Shown: positions 1-7,046 of the stretch, piece by piece | How positions within the stretch are numbered: the stretch's first letter is position 1 | How the letters are laid out: each line of letters starts with the position of its first letter | From: Muribaculum sp. | GTDB lineage: Bacteria; Bacillota; Clostridia; Lachnospirales; Lachnospiraceae | Direction of reading: 5' to 3' | NCBI GenBank assembly: GCA_023663505.1 | Contig: JAMPHH010000061.1 | Location: 1 to 20,349, forward strand | DNA: 20,349 nucleotides | Made by a program: the position numbers and the translations under genes | Notes under the pieces: generated by a model | The model's input: only the letters and a program-made list of their open reading frames with translations | Database searches by the model: none | Told to the model about the DNA's origin: nothing

Positions 1-650
1 GGCAGATAGTAGTTCATCATGGAGAACATACCCTTCTTCATCTCTCCGCCGTACCATGTATTGATGATCACCTGCTCGCGGCTGGTGATATTGAATGCTA
101 CGCAGGTCTCAGAATTCAATCCCAACTCCTTAAAGTTCTCAACCTTCGCCTTGGAAGCGTTGTAAACCACAAAATCCGGCTCAAAGCCTGCAAGCTCCTC
201 GTCGCTCGGCTGAATGAACATATTCTTGATAAAGTGAGCCTGCCATGCAACCTCCACGATGAAGCGAACCGCCATACGAGTGTCCTTGTTAGCGCCGCAG
301 AATGCGTCCACAACAAACAGTCTCTTGTTGGAGAGCTCCTTCTTCGCGATCTCCTTCACGGTAGTCCACACGTCCTCGCTCATGGGGTGATTGTCATTCT
401 TGTACCCATCGGTGGTCCACCATACGGTATCCTTGGAATTTGCATCCATTACAATGTACTTATCTTTGGGGGAACGTCCGGTATACACACCTGTCATCAC
501 GTTTACAGCGCCGAGCTCTGTAACCTGTCCCACCTCAAAGCCTTCAAGACCGGGCTTGGTCTCCTCCTCATACAGCATGTCGAAAGAAGGATTGTGTACG
601 ATCTCCGTGGTTCCGGAAATGCCATACTTGCTCAAATCGATTTGTGCCAT
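1..650 (-). CDS. pckA: Phosphoenolpyruvate carboxykinase (ATP), N-terminal part, cut by the window edge
   Basis: ATP-dependent PEP carboxykinase interconverts oxaloacetate plus ATP with PEP, CO2 and ADP in the cytoplasm; in anaerobes it can run towards oxaloacetate during fermentation. Only the first 216 codons are inside the window. The start MAQIDLSKYG is followed by the substrate-binding segment YTGRSPKDKY (Arg about 59) and by TWYGGEMKKGMFS (Tyr about 200, Lys about 206), matching Arg65, Tyr207 and Lys213 of the E. coli enzyme by family knowledge. The nucleotide-binding P-loop lies beyond the edge. The start ATG (648-650) has an AGAGGT ribosome binding site about 8 bases upstream and a strong promoter 40-65 bases upstream, so the gene probably has its own transcript. 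No frameshift is visible. Identity is near certain; only completeness is unknown. Confidence 0.96.
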   Translation of the reverse strand, partial: MAQIDLSKYGISGTTEIVHNPSFDMLYEEETKPGLEGFEVGQVTELGAVNVMTGVYTGRSPKDKYIVMDANSKDTVWWTTDGYKNDNHPMSEDVWTTVKEIAKKELSNKRLFVVDAFCGANKDTRMAVRFIVEVAWQAHFIKNMFIQPSDEELAGFEPDFVVYNASKAKVENFKELGLNSETCVAFNITSREQVIINTWYGGEMKKGMFSMMNYYL

Positions 651-688
651 GTTCGTTTACCTCTTTTCTTAAAATTTGTATTGAAATT

Positions 689-717
689 ATTATCTCAAAC
701 ACTTCCAAAAAAGTCAA
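689..717 (-). promoter_or_regulatory. Sigma-A-type promoter of pckA
   Basis: On the minus strand, TTGACT (712-717) and GATAAT (689-694) are separated by exactly 17 bases. Transcription would start near 681 and give a leader of about 30 bases before the pckA ATG. It lies in the AT-rich 125-base gap between pepP and pckA and matches the consensus better than any other promoter in the window. Confidence 0.72.
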
Positions 718-760
718 TAAAACCCTTAAAATTTAATATGGTTTTTATAACTTTATACCC

Positions 761-786
761 CCGCATATCGCAGGCTTATGCCTGCG
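761..786 (-). repeat. Copy A of a 26-base hairpin repeat, overlapping the pepP stop codon
   Basis: On the minus strand this is a perfect 7-bp stem (CGCAGGC / GCCTGCG, positions 780-786 and 769-775) with a 4-base loop ATAA, followed by the tail ATATGCGG. The pepP stop codon TAA (776-778) sits in the loop. A second copy (3426-3451) matches at 21 of 26 positions. No U-tract follows directly, so it is not a classical intrinsic terminator, although a 3'-end role is possible. Confidence 0.55.
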
Positions 787-2605
787 CCAGCCTGTGTGTT
801 GATGCCGCGCGAGTCTCTTTCGCAAGCCACTCCCGCTCCTCCTCGCTCAGATAAGGCGAGAGCTTATCATAGACCTGCCTCTGGTAGTCATAAAGCATAA
901 CACGTGTTGTTTCTGTGAGATACCTCTCGTCAATGGCGTCAAAGTCAATGGGCACCCAAGTTAATGTCTCAAAATGCATAAACTGCCCGTACTCGTTTTT
1001 CGCATCATTTTCCGCCACCATCACATTCTCGATACGGATACCGTGGCTCCCCTCGATATAAACGCCGGGCTCATTCGTGATGTCCATTCCCGCCTCCAAG
1101 ACAGCCTCTCGCTGTCCCTCGACGAAACGCCAACGCATATTCTGAGGGCCCTCGTGCACATTCAATATATAGCCTACACCGTGGCCGGTGCCGCATTTGT
1201 AGTCCAGTCCAAGATTCCATAACGGCTGTCGCGCCAAAATGTCCAGATTGCGCCCCGTACAGCCGTGCAGCCATCTTGCATGAGTCAACTGCAGCATGGC
1301 AGCGGCGACCATGGTATAATGGAGCTTTTGCTCGTCCGTCACCTCCCCCAAAACGATCGTGCGGGTCACATCTGTCGTCCCCCCGAGATACTGTCCGCCG
1401 GAATCCACCAGAAGCAGCCCCCGCGGCTCCAACACCGCACAGTGCTCCAAAGCAGCCTCGTAATGCATCATCGCCGCGTTGCTCCCATATCCTGCAATCG
1501 TCGGGAACGATAAGCCCAAAAATTCCGGAATCTCCCGTCTGAATTCCTCCAGCTTGTCGGCAGCGTCTACCTCTGTGAGCCTGACCTTGCCTATATTGCT
1601 CTTAAGCCAATAGATAAAGCGGGTCAGCGCCACGCTGTCCTTGAGATATATTTCCCTCATATTGGCAAGCTCCACGGGATTCTTGACCGCCTTCAGGCTC
1701 TCCGTGGGATTAGGCGCATCACAAACGATATGAGAAAAGGCAAGCTGCCGATAAAACGCATAGCTGCAATAACGCATGTCCATCAATATCCGCCGTCCCG
1801 CATCAAGCTCCTCCAAATAAGACTCAATCTCCCGGTAGTCCCGCAGCTCCACGGAATTGGCAGCCAAATAAGCCCTCATCTCCGCATCAACCGCCTGCTC
1901 CTGCATAAAAATAACAGCCGTATTCTGTGTTATATATCCATATGACATCGCCACGGGATTGCATTCCACATCACAGCCCCTAATGTTAAAAAGCCACATC
2001 AGGTCGTCCAGCTTCGTGAGCAGCAGCTCCTCTGCTCCCGCCTCCCTTAGCTTCTCTCTCACGGCTTTTAGCTTATCCGCGACGCTGCAGCCCACAAGCT
2101 CCGCCGCGAGCACTGTCACCCTGCCCGCGGGAAAGGCAGGACGCTCCGTCCAAATTCCCTCCGCCAAATCCTTCCTGTACATAATATTAATTTCTTTGCC
2201 CGCTTTTTCAAAACACTCCTCATAGCGCTTCCCTGCCGATGCCGAGATCACACGCCCGTCAAATCCGAGTGTCTGACCAGTCTGCAGCCTTTCCGTCAGG
2301 AACTCCGCAATCGTCGGAACGCCTTCTTCCATCATGCGGAAAAGCTCCACTCCAGTACCTTCAAGCTCCTGCTGCGCCTGAATAAAATAACGCCCGTCTG
2401 TCCAAAGCCCCGCGCCCTCCTGCCACACCAAGAGCGTGCCGTTGGAGCCCGAAAAGCCACAGAAATGTTCCCTCACCTTAAAGTAATCGCTCACATACTC
2501 GGAGCTGTGAAAATCCGCAGTTGGTATCATATAATAATCTATGTTATCTTTAAGCATCTGCTCGCGCAAAAGCGACAATCTGTGTTGTATGACTTGGTTG
2601 TCCAT
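776..2605 (-). CDS. Xaa-Pro aminopeptidase, M24 family, long three-domain form
   Basis: Cytoplasmic metallopeptidase that removes an N-terminal residue preceding proline (aminopeptidase P). It has 609 residues, the length of the long three-domain class rather than the 440-residue E. coli PepP: two creatinase-like N-terminal domains (roughly 1-310), the M24 pita-bread catalytic domain (about 315-535) and a short C-terminal M24_C segment. The metal ligands are in order: Asp401 (LLLVDSGG), Asp412 (TTDVTRT), His475 (GTGHGVGY), Glu512 (TNEPGVY) and Glu526 (IRIENV). I start at the ATG at 2605 because GAGGTG (2615-2620) then sits 9 bases upstream; the GTG at 2617, which would add MQIK, lies inside that ribosome binding site. 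It follows deoC by about 100 bases. Its last codons form the hairpin repeat at 761-786. Confidence 0.93.
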   Translation of the reverse strand: MDNQVIQHRLSLLREQMLKDNIDYYMIPTADFHSSEYVSDYFKVREHFCGFSGSNGTLLVWQEGAGLWTDGRYFIQAQQELEGTGVELFRMMEEGVPTIAEFLTERLQTGQTLGFDGRVISASAGKRYEECFEKAGKEINIMYRKDLAEGIWTERPAFPAGRVTVLAAELVGCSVADKLKAVREKLREAGAEELLLTKLDDLMWLFNIRGCDVECNPVAMSYGYITQNTAVIFMQEQAVDAEMRAYLAANSVELRDYREIESYLEELDAGRRILMDMRYCSYAFYRQLAFSHIVCDAPNPTESLKAVKNPVELANMREIYLKDSVALTRFIYWLKSNIGKVRLTEVDAADKLEEFRREIPEFLGLSFPTIAGYGSNAAMMHYEAALEHCAVLEPRGLLLVDSGGQYLGGTTDVTRTIVLGEVTDEQKLHYTMVAAAMLQLTHARWLHGCTGRNLDILARQPLWNLGLDYKCGTGHGVGYILNVHEGPQNMRWRFVEGQREAVLEAGMDITNEPGVYIEGSHGIRIENVMVAENDAKNEYGQFMHFETLTWVPIDFDAIDERYLTETTRVMLYDYQRQVYDKLSPYLSEEEREWLAKETRAASTHRLAQA

Positions 2606-2659
2606 CTTGATTTGCACCTCACTCTACATTATGTTTTCCATCTCCACCTCGAAAGGTTA

Positions 2660-2678
2660 TTTATGAACAGCTCATAAA
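2660..2678 (-). other. Small perfect hairpin in the deoC-pepP gap
   Basis: TTTATGA and TCATAAA form a 7-bp inverted repeat around a 5-base loop, between the deoC stop and the pepP ribosome binding site. It is AT-rich and has no following T-run. It may be an operator or a weak RNA hairpin; I cannot tell which. Confidence 0.3.
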
Positions 2679-2704
2679 CACATGACATATTTTCGGCTGC
2701 CTTC

Positions 2705-3376
2705 CTAATACTCCCCTTCGCTGCTCTTTTGACCGCTCAAGAGGCCAACCGCCCTTGAAGTCCCCAGTCTGTCACAGCCCAAGGCGAGAAACATCTCCAT
2801 ATCCTCCCTTGTGGAGATTCCGCCTGCCGCCTTGATCTTCACATTAGGCCCAATATGCTTTGCAAAAAGCTCCACATCAGCCCTCGTTGCGCCGTCTGTG
2901 CCAAATCCCGTGGAGGTCTTGATATAATCCGCTCCCGCGTCGGTCACAGCCCTGCACATCGCAAGCTTCTCCGCCTCTGTCAGATAACAGGTCTCCACAA
3001 TCACCTTGAGAATATGATGCCCACAGACTTTCTTCACGGTGCGAATCTCCTGCTCCACCTTTTCGTAACACCCGTTCTTCACATCGCTGATATTGACCAC
3101 CATATCTATTTCGTCACACCCGTCTGCCAATGCCTGAGCCACCTCTCTGAGCTTGCTCTCCGTGACGCTATATCCCAGCGGGAATCCCACCACGGTACAG
3201 ATTTTCAGCTTCTCGCCATAGGCGTCATGAATCCTTTTGATATAACAGGGAGGTACACATACGCTTGCCGTATGATACAGAACCGCTTCATCACAGAGCC
3301 CTTTGATATCCTCCCATGTAGCATAGGGCTTGAGCAGCGTGTGATCCACATGGGACAGTATCTCCTGATTTGTCAT
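2705..3376 (-). CDS. deoC: Deoxyribose-phosphate aldolase
   Basis: Class I aldolase that cleaves 2-deoxyribose 5-phosphate to glyceraldehyde 3-phosphate and acetaldehyde in deoxynucleoside breakdown; cytoplasmic. At 223 residues it has the usual length of the short DeoC group. The Schiff-base lysine is Lys153 in YIKTSTGFG, the second catalytic lysine is Lys182 in KIKAAGGIS, and the acidic residue of the proton relay is Asp91 in EIDMVVNI. HTLLKP near residue 12 and GFPLGY near 64 are also family signatures. A GTGAGGA ribosome binding site lies about 10 bases before the ATG. It follows thrC across a terminator and no deo operon partner is present here, so it probably has its own transcript. An alternative-frame small ORF (3461-3291) overlaps its 5' end. 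Confidence 0.96.
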   Translation of the reverse strand: MTNQEILSHVDHTLLKPYATWEDIKGLCDEAVLYHTASVCVPPCYIKRIHDAYGEKLKICTVVGFPLGYSVTESKLREVAQALADGCDEIDMVVNISDVKNGCYEKVEQEIRTVKKVCGHHILKVIVETCYLTEAEKLAMCRAVTDAGADYIKTSTGFGTDGATRADVELFAKHIGPNVKIKAAGGISTREDMEMFLALGCDRLGTSRAVGLLSGQKSSEGEY

Positions 3377-3425
3377 AATATTTCGTCCTCACCTTTCCAA
3401 TTCCTACTTTTTCTAAATTTACTTG

Positions 3426-3451
3426 CCGCATATCACAGATTTTTACCTGCG
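3426..3451 (-). repeat. Copy B of the 26-base hairpin repeat, upstream of deoC
   Basis: Minus-strand reading: CGCAGGT, loop AAAA, ATCTGTG, then the same tail ATATGCGG as copy A. It differs from copy A at 5 of 26 positions. In the stem, one C-G pair has become U-A and two G-C pairs have become G.U wobbles. The stem is therefore kept in minus-strand RNA, whereas plus-strand RNA would have A.C mismatches. Confidence 0.55.
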
Positions 3452-3475
3452 ATTCTTCCATAAATAAATCCTCTT

Positions 3476-3517
3476 AAAAAAAGACCGTTTCCATATTTTC
3501 ATAAAAACAGCCTTTTT
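3476..3517 (-). terminator. Intrinsic terminator of thrC
   Basis: Starting about 20 bases past the thrC stop, the minus strand forms a 13-bp stem (positions 3505-3517 with 3478-3490, two G.U pairs, 14-base loop) that runs straight into seven T residues (complement of 3476-3482). It separates thrC from deoC. The stem is rich in A-T at its base, so it could also work in the opposite direction, but no plus-strand gene needs it. Confidence 0.72.
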
Positions 3518-3536
3518 CTATATTCAAGATATGTGA

Positions 3537-5036
3537 TTATATCCCCAAAAACTCCCTGACTACATTCGGCATCTCGTCCACATCACACTGCTTGTCGTGC
3601 ACCACGGGCGCAGTGCGAATCTCCTCGATTGCCATGGGCACCTTCACGCCCGAGAGCTTGGAAAGCTCATCTACCAGTTCAAAATCCCCCATTGCATCGT
3701 ATTTTGCGTCAATGGCATTCATGACACTTCTGGTAAACTTGAAGGGACTTGCGGTGGAGGCGATCACTGTCTTGGTCTGGTCCTTCGTCTCCTCCACGTA
3801 TTTTTGATAGACAGCCGAGGCAACGGCCGTGTGGGTGTCGATTACATAACCACAGCTATCATACAAACGCTTTATCTCCGCGGCGGTCTCTCCTTCATCG
3901 GCATAATTACCATAGAAATCTGCCAGCTCCTTTTTCATATCATCTGTTATTTCATATCTGCCCTGACCGGAAAGCGCGTCCATAAATTCTCTGTTCCTGC
4001 CCGCGTCACAGCCTGCAATGCGATAGATCAGTCTCTCCAGATTACTGGATATCAAAATATCCATAGACGGTGATGAGGTCAGCATAAACTCGCGGTTCCT
4101 GTCATACGCCCCCGTGCGGAAGAAATCATACAGCACCTTATTCTCGTTGGACGCACATATCAGCCTGCCGATGGGAACGCCCATATTCTTGGCATAGAAC
4201 GCCGCGAGAATGTTGCCGAAATTGCCTGTGGGAACCACCACATTCATCACCTCATTCTTTGCAAGCTTCCCTTCCGCCAAAAGCTTCGCATAGGCATAGA
4301 TATAATAGCACACCTGCGGCACCAGACGTCCGATGTTAATGGAATTGGCGGAGGAGAATCGAAACCCTTTCTCCTCCATCTCCTTTGCCAGTGTCTTGTC
4401 CGAGAAGATTTTCTTCACTCCGGTCTGGGCGTCATCAAAATTACCATGAATCCCTACCACAAGCGTGTTATCCCCCTTCTGCGTCACCATCTGCTTCTCC
4501 TGGATCGGGCTCACACCGTTCTTGGGATAGAACACGATAATACGAGTACCCTTCACGCCTGCAAAGCCTGCCAGAGCCGCCTTTCCCGTATCGCCTGACG
4601 TCGCCGTGAGAATGATAATTTCATCTGTTATTTTATTCTTTCTTGCCGCCGTTATCATCAGGTGCGGCAAAATAGACAGCGCCATATCCTTGAAGGCGAT
4701 TGTGGAGCCATGGAACAGCTCCAAATAATAAGCCCCCTGAGCCTCCGCCAACGGAGCGATCACCTCCGTGTCGAATTTTGCGTCATAAGCCTTCGCGATA
4801 CAGTCCTTGAGCTCCTCCTCAGTGAAATCCGTTAGAAAAAGCTTCATCACCTCATAAGCCACCTGTCGGTAATCCATCTTGGACAATTCCTCAAGGCTCT
4901 TGTCCAAGGTCGGGATATGGTCTGGCACAAACAATCCCCCATCGTCAGAAAGCCCCTTTAAAATAGCCTGCGAAGCTGTCACGCGCAAGGTTCTGTTATT
5001 GTCCTTATCTCTTGTACTGTTATAGAATACTTCCAT
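3537..5036 (-). CDS. thrC: Threonine synthase
   Basis: PLP enzyme that converts O-phospho-homoserine to threonine, the last step of threonine synthesis; cytoplasmic. At 499 residues it belongs to the long class found in E. coli, yeast and many Clostridia. The N-terminal YNSTRD and GLSDDGGLFVP are typical of this class. The PLP lysine is Lys116 in FHGSTIAFKDMAL. The phosphate-binding and substrate region is LTATSGDTGKAAL (about 143-155), and the cofactor-loop segment is PTGNFGNILAAF. The ribosome binding site GAGGAG lies about 6 bases before the ATG. It is preceded by its own promoter (5160-5188) and followed by a clear terminator, so it is likely monocistronic. No hom or thrB neighbour is present. 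No T-box or threonine/isoleucine-rich leader is evident. Confidence 0.97.
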   Translation of the reverse strand: MEVFYNSTRDKDNNRTLRVTASQAILKGLSDDGGLFVPDHIPTLDKSLEELSKMDYRQVAYEVMKLFLTDFTEEELKDCIAKAYDAKFDTEVIAPLAEAQGAYYLELFHGSTIAFKDMALSILPHLMITAARKNKITDEIIILTATSGDTGKAALAGFAGVKGTRIIVFYPKNGVSPIQEKQMVTQKGDNTLVVGIHGNFDDAQTGVKKIFSDKTLAKEMEEKGFRFSSANSINIGRLVPQVCYYIYAYAKLLAEGKLAKNEVMNVVVPTGNFGNILAAFYAKNMGVPIGRLICASNENKVLYDFFRTGAYDRNREFMLTSSPSMDILISSNLERLIYRIAGCDAGRNREFMDALSGQGRYEITDDMKKELADFYGNYADEGETAAEIKRLYDSCGYVIDTHTAVASAVYQKYVEETKDQTKTVIASTASPFKFTRSVMNAIDAKYDAMGDFELVDELSKLSGVKVPMAIEEIRTAPVVHDKQCDVDEMPNVVREFLGI

Positions 5037-5254
5037 ATTCTCTCCTCACATTCCGCTGTATTCAGCATGTTTTTTGAACATATATTTTCAAACCTCCAGA
5101 CACAATACCGCTGTGTGCCGTCATTTCAATACTCCACGTAATCCGCCTGAATCCTTGTCAGTATAACACACTTTTATGGCTGACGCAATGTTATGATTCA
5201 CGCTCTGACCACTTTCAGTAACAGTTCAGAGTTCAAATCATAGTGCGGAGGGGC
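5037..5254 (-). other. thrC leader region with two mini-ORFs
   Basis: This gene-free stretch lies between the thrC start and the palindromic element. Downstream of the thrC promoter the leader of roughly 115 bases contains two very short minus-strand ORFs. One has 20 codons (5124-5062, MTAHSGIVSGG...) with GTGGAG 8 bases upstream. The other has 11 codons (5081-5046, MFKKHAEYSGM) with GGAGG 11 bases upstream, and ends 9 bases before the thrC ATG. They overlap each other in different frames. They could be chance, or a translational leader; neither has an obvious run of regulatory codons. I see no T-box or known riboswitch here. Confidence 0.3.
5160..5188 (-). promoter_or_regulatory. Likely thrC promoter, sigma-A type with extended -10
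   Basis: Minus-strand TTGCGT (5183-5188) and TATACT (5160-5165) are 17 bases apart, and TG occurs one base before the -10 box (extended -10). The predicted transcript start is near 5153, giving a leader of about 115 bases before thrC. Confidence 0.62.
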
Positions 5255-5479
5255 GGCGGGAGAGGACTGGGAGTGTTTTGCGGACTGGCTGCGGTTGGGG
5301 GTTTTCTAATAGTGCGGGGGAGTATGTTGCGATTTGCGGGTCGGCTTTAAGGTGCATCCATGCACCATAAAGCCTGAAATGCGCATCCGTGCGCATTTCA
5401 CCCTAGTTTTGGGACGCACTATAAGAAAACGCCCCAACCTCCGCCGAAGTCCGCAAAACACTCCCAGTCCTCTCCCGCC
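5240..5479. repeat. Long palindromic element with two central hairpins (MITE- or REP-like)
   Basis: The outer arms are 5255-5316 and 5415-5479. Positions 5255-5286 are the perfect reverse complement of 5448-5479 (32 of 32); the inner arm parts remain complementary with a few mismatches and small gaps, ending in ATAGTGCG / CGCACTAT. The centre holds two abutting hairpins. H1 is 5343-5374: GGCTTTA, A, GGTGCAT / ATGCACC, A, TAAAGCC. H2 is 5375-5400: a perfect 11-bp stem with loop TCCG. The whole can fold into a long stem topped by two arms. An extra direct copy of ATAGTGCG lies at 5240-5247. I found no clear target-site duplication and no transposase. It could be a miniature inverted-repeat element, a REP-like repeat, or a structured RNA/terminator; the palindrome itself is certain, the class is not. 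Confidence 0.8.
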
Positions 5480-5615
5480 TTGATAGCCGTACAAAGCAAA
5501 TATGCTCAACTAAAAAATAATTCTATGGCTGAACTGCTACCATTTTCGTTTTCTGCTATTTCGGTGTCTGGTGCATAATTATAGCACAACTTCAGACAAA
5601 ACAACGACGTCACCA
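5480..5615 (-). other. Gap downstream of the D,D-carboxypeptidase with a candidate promoter
   Basis: This gap contains a perfect extended -10 box on the minus strand, TGCTATAAT (TATAAT at 5578-5583), set inside an imperfect palindrome GTGC..ATAATTAT..GCAC. The best -35 candidate is TTGTTT at only 15 bases, so the promoter is unsure. If active it would transcribe through the palindromic element towards thrC. CTGAACTG (5528-5535) is the reverse complement of CAGTTCAG (5222-5229) on the other side of the palindrome, which may mark wider element borders. No clear intrinsic terminator for the carboxypeptidase gene is seen. Confidence 0.35.
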
Positions 5616-7031
5616 TTATTCTAACGCATATTCCTTGTACAATGCCACATGGTCGTAAATACAACGCCACGAGCTATGCGCTCCCGTGGTGGCGCAGACA
5701 TATCCCCTGCCGCTCTTGTCCACGCCATAGCTGACCGCGCAATTGCCCGACTGCTGCACATACCCTGTCTTGGCGCAAACCATCTCGCCTCCGGTATCCT
5801 TGTCCTCAATCTTACGCAGGAACCAGTTGGATATCTCAATCCCTTCTGCATGCTCATTCGTGTGAGAGGTGGTGTAGATGCGTGCGTTCATAACCTCCCT
5901 GCACAGGCTGTTGTCCAACGCCGCCTCCATGATCATCGCCATATCATAAACCGTACAATAATGCTCCTCGTCATAAATCCCCACACAGTTGGTAAAATGT
6001 GCCGTGTCAGCAAGCCCCAATGCCGCCGCCCGCTCGTTCATCAGCTCCACAAAAGTCTCATGACTTCCCGCCACATAAGTTGCGAGCGCCACCGCCGCGT
6101 CACCGCCTGATTTCAGCATCGTCCCATAGAACAAATCCCGCACCGTCACCGTCTCTCCCACGTCAAAGCCCACACTGCTGCAGCCGTGAGAATAGCTGTA
6201 ATCAGTGATATCTCTTGTTATGGTAAAGGTGTCATCCAAATCCGTCACGTACTCCGCCGCCACAAGCGCTGTGAGCACCTTGGTCATGGACGCCGGATTA
6301 ATCCTCATGAGATAATCTCTCTGTGCCAAAATATCGCCGGAAGCCAAATCTATAAACACCACATTCGTGCTGTTCACCTCCGCAGGCGGCGCCGCGGTTT
6401 GTGTCGTTGTCTGTGCCGCATATTGCACCGAGGGCGTTATCTTTCCCACCTTGTCCGCTTCGTCATTTGCAGCCTTCGATTCTCCTTCACCGACTTCCTT
6501 GTCCTGTCCCGTCTCTCCATCTGCATAATCACCTACGGCTTCCCCGAGAACACCCTCTCCTCCGCCATTGATACCATTGTCCTCATCGGAGAGACCGATT
6601 CCCTCCACTGCGGACTCAATCGGACCAAATATATCATTTTCAACCGACAGACTCCCCATGCCGTATCCTGCCGCTCCCAAGCCCTCCTGCTTCATACTGA
6701 CGGAATTGGAGCCAAGGGAACCCGAACCGTTGGAAGGCAAGCCCTCCGCCTCAGAAGCCTCAGATTCAGAGCCGTCATGCGCATGACTTCCCTGTCCTGA
6801 GAAGCTCACCACCGCCACACACGCCACTACGAGCACAACCAACACCGGAACGGCTAAGACCATAATCCTGCGCATCAGCAGGACTCTCTCCTTCTCCCGC
6901 CGCATACGCTCGATACGGTCTCTACGCATTTTCCTCCGCTGTGCCTCGTCCTCCGTCCCGTACTCATGCATCTGCTCGACCGTAACGCTGCTCATTTCTG
7001 CCATTTCCGCACCTGCATTATCTATCTTCAT
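5616..7031 (-). CDS. Membrane-anchored D-alanyl-D-alanine carboxypeptidase (S11 PBP)
   Basis: Serine-type penicillin-binding protein expected to trim the terminal D-Ala from peptidoglycan pentapeptides outside the membrane. Of 471 residues, about 1-55 are a strongly charged cytoplasmic tail (RRKMRRDRIERMRREKER), 56-77 a single transmembrane helix, about 80-220 a Ser/Gly/Glu-rich low-complexity linker, and 220-471 the catalytic domain. The active-site motif SMTK is at 248-251 and the KTG motif at 421-423 (CAKTGYVQQSGN). The second motif, usually SGN or SAN, reads SGG (308-310). It lacks the cleavable signal peptide and C-terminal anchor of classical DacA, so the N-terminal helix is probably the anchor. 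It starts 15 bases after the aldo/keto reductase stop, with AGGGTGAGG directly upstream, and is probably co-transcribed with it. Exact substrate is inferred. Confidence 0.88.
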   Translation of the reverse strand: MKIDNAGAEMAEMSSVTVEQMHEYGTEDEAQRRKMRRDRIERMRREKERVLLMRRIMVLAVPVLVVLVVACVAVVSFSGQGSHAHDGSESEASEAEGLPSNGSGSLGSNSVSMKQEGLGAAGYGMGSLSVENDIFGPIESAVEGIGLSDEDNGINGGGEGVLGEAVGDYADGETGQDKEVGEGESKAANDEADKVGKITPSVQYAAQTTTQTAAPPAEVNSTNVVFIDLASGDILAQRDYLMRINPASMTKVLTALVAAEYVTDLDDTFTITRDITDYSYSHGCSSVGFDVGETVTVRDLFYGTMLKSGGDAAVALATYVAGSHETFVELMNERAAALGLADTAHFTNCVGIYDEEHYCTVYDMAMIMEAALDNSLCREVMNARIYTTSHTNEHAEGIEISNWFLRKIEDKDTGGEMVCAKTGYVQQSGNCAVSYGVDKSGRGYVCATTGAHSSWRCIYDHVALYKEYALE

Positions 7032-7046
7032 CCCTCACCCTGCTTT

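Noticed and set aside
769..786. Calling the pepP-end hairpin an intrinsic terminator
   Set aside because: The stem is perfect but the bases after it on the minus strand are ATATGCGGGGG, not a T-run, and a near-identical hairpin occurs upstream of deoC where a terminator is not expected.
2606..2617. GTG start adding MQIK to the Xaa-Pro aminopeptidase
   Set aside because: The GTG is part of the GAGGTG ribosome binding site of the ATG at 2605.
5255..5479. Group II intron or retron-type element
   Set aside because: No reverse transcriptase, no domain V-like motif and a size of only 225 bases; the symmetry points to an inverted-repeat element instead.
5306..5509. 67-residue minus-strand ORF inside the palindromic element
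   Set aside because: It is composed of the palindrome arm and central hairpins, has Arg/Pro-rich low-information translation, no convincing ribosome binding site and no recognisable family; it is best seen as a by-product of the repeat.
5037..5615. T-box riboswitch upstream of thrC, and likewise for glyQS and alaS
   Set aside because: The conserved T-box sequence (GGGTGGNACCGCG-like) is not visible on the minus strand, and the gaps before glyQS and alaS are only 12 bases.
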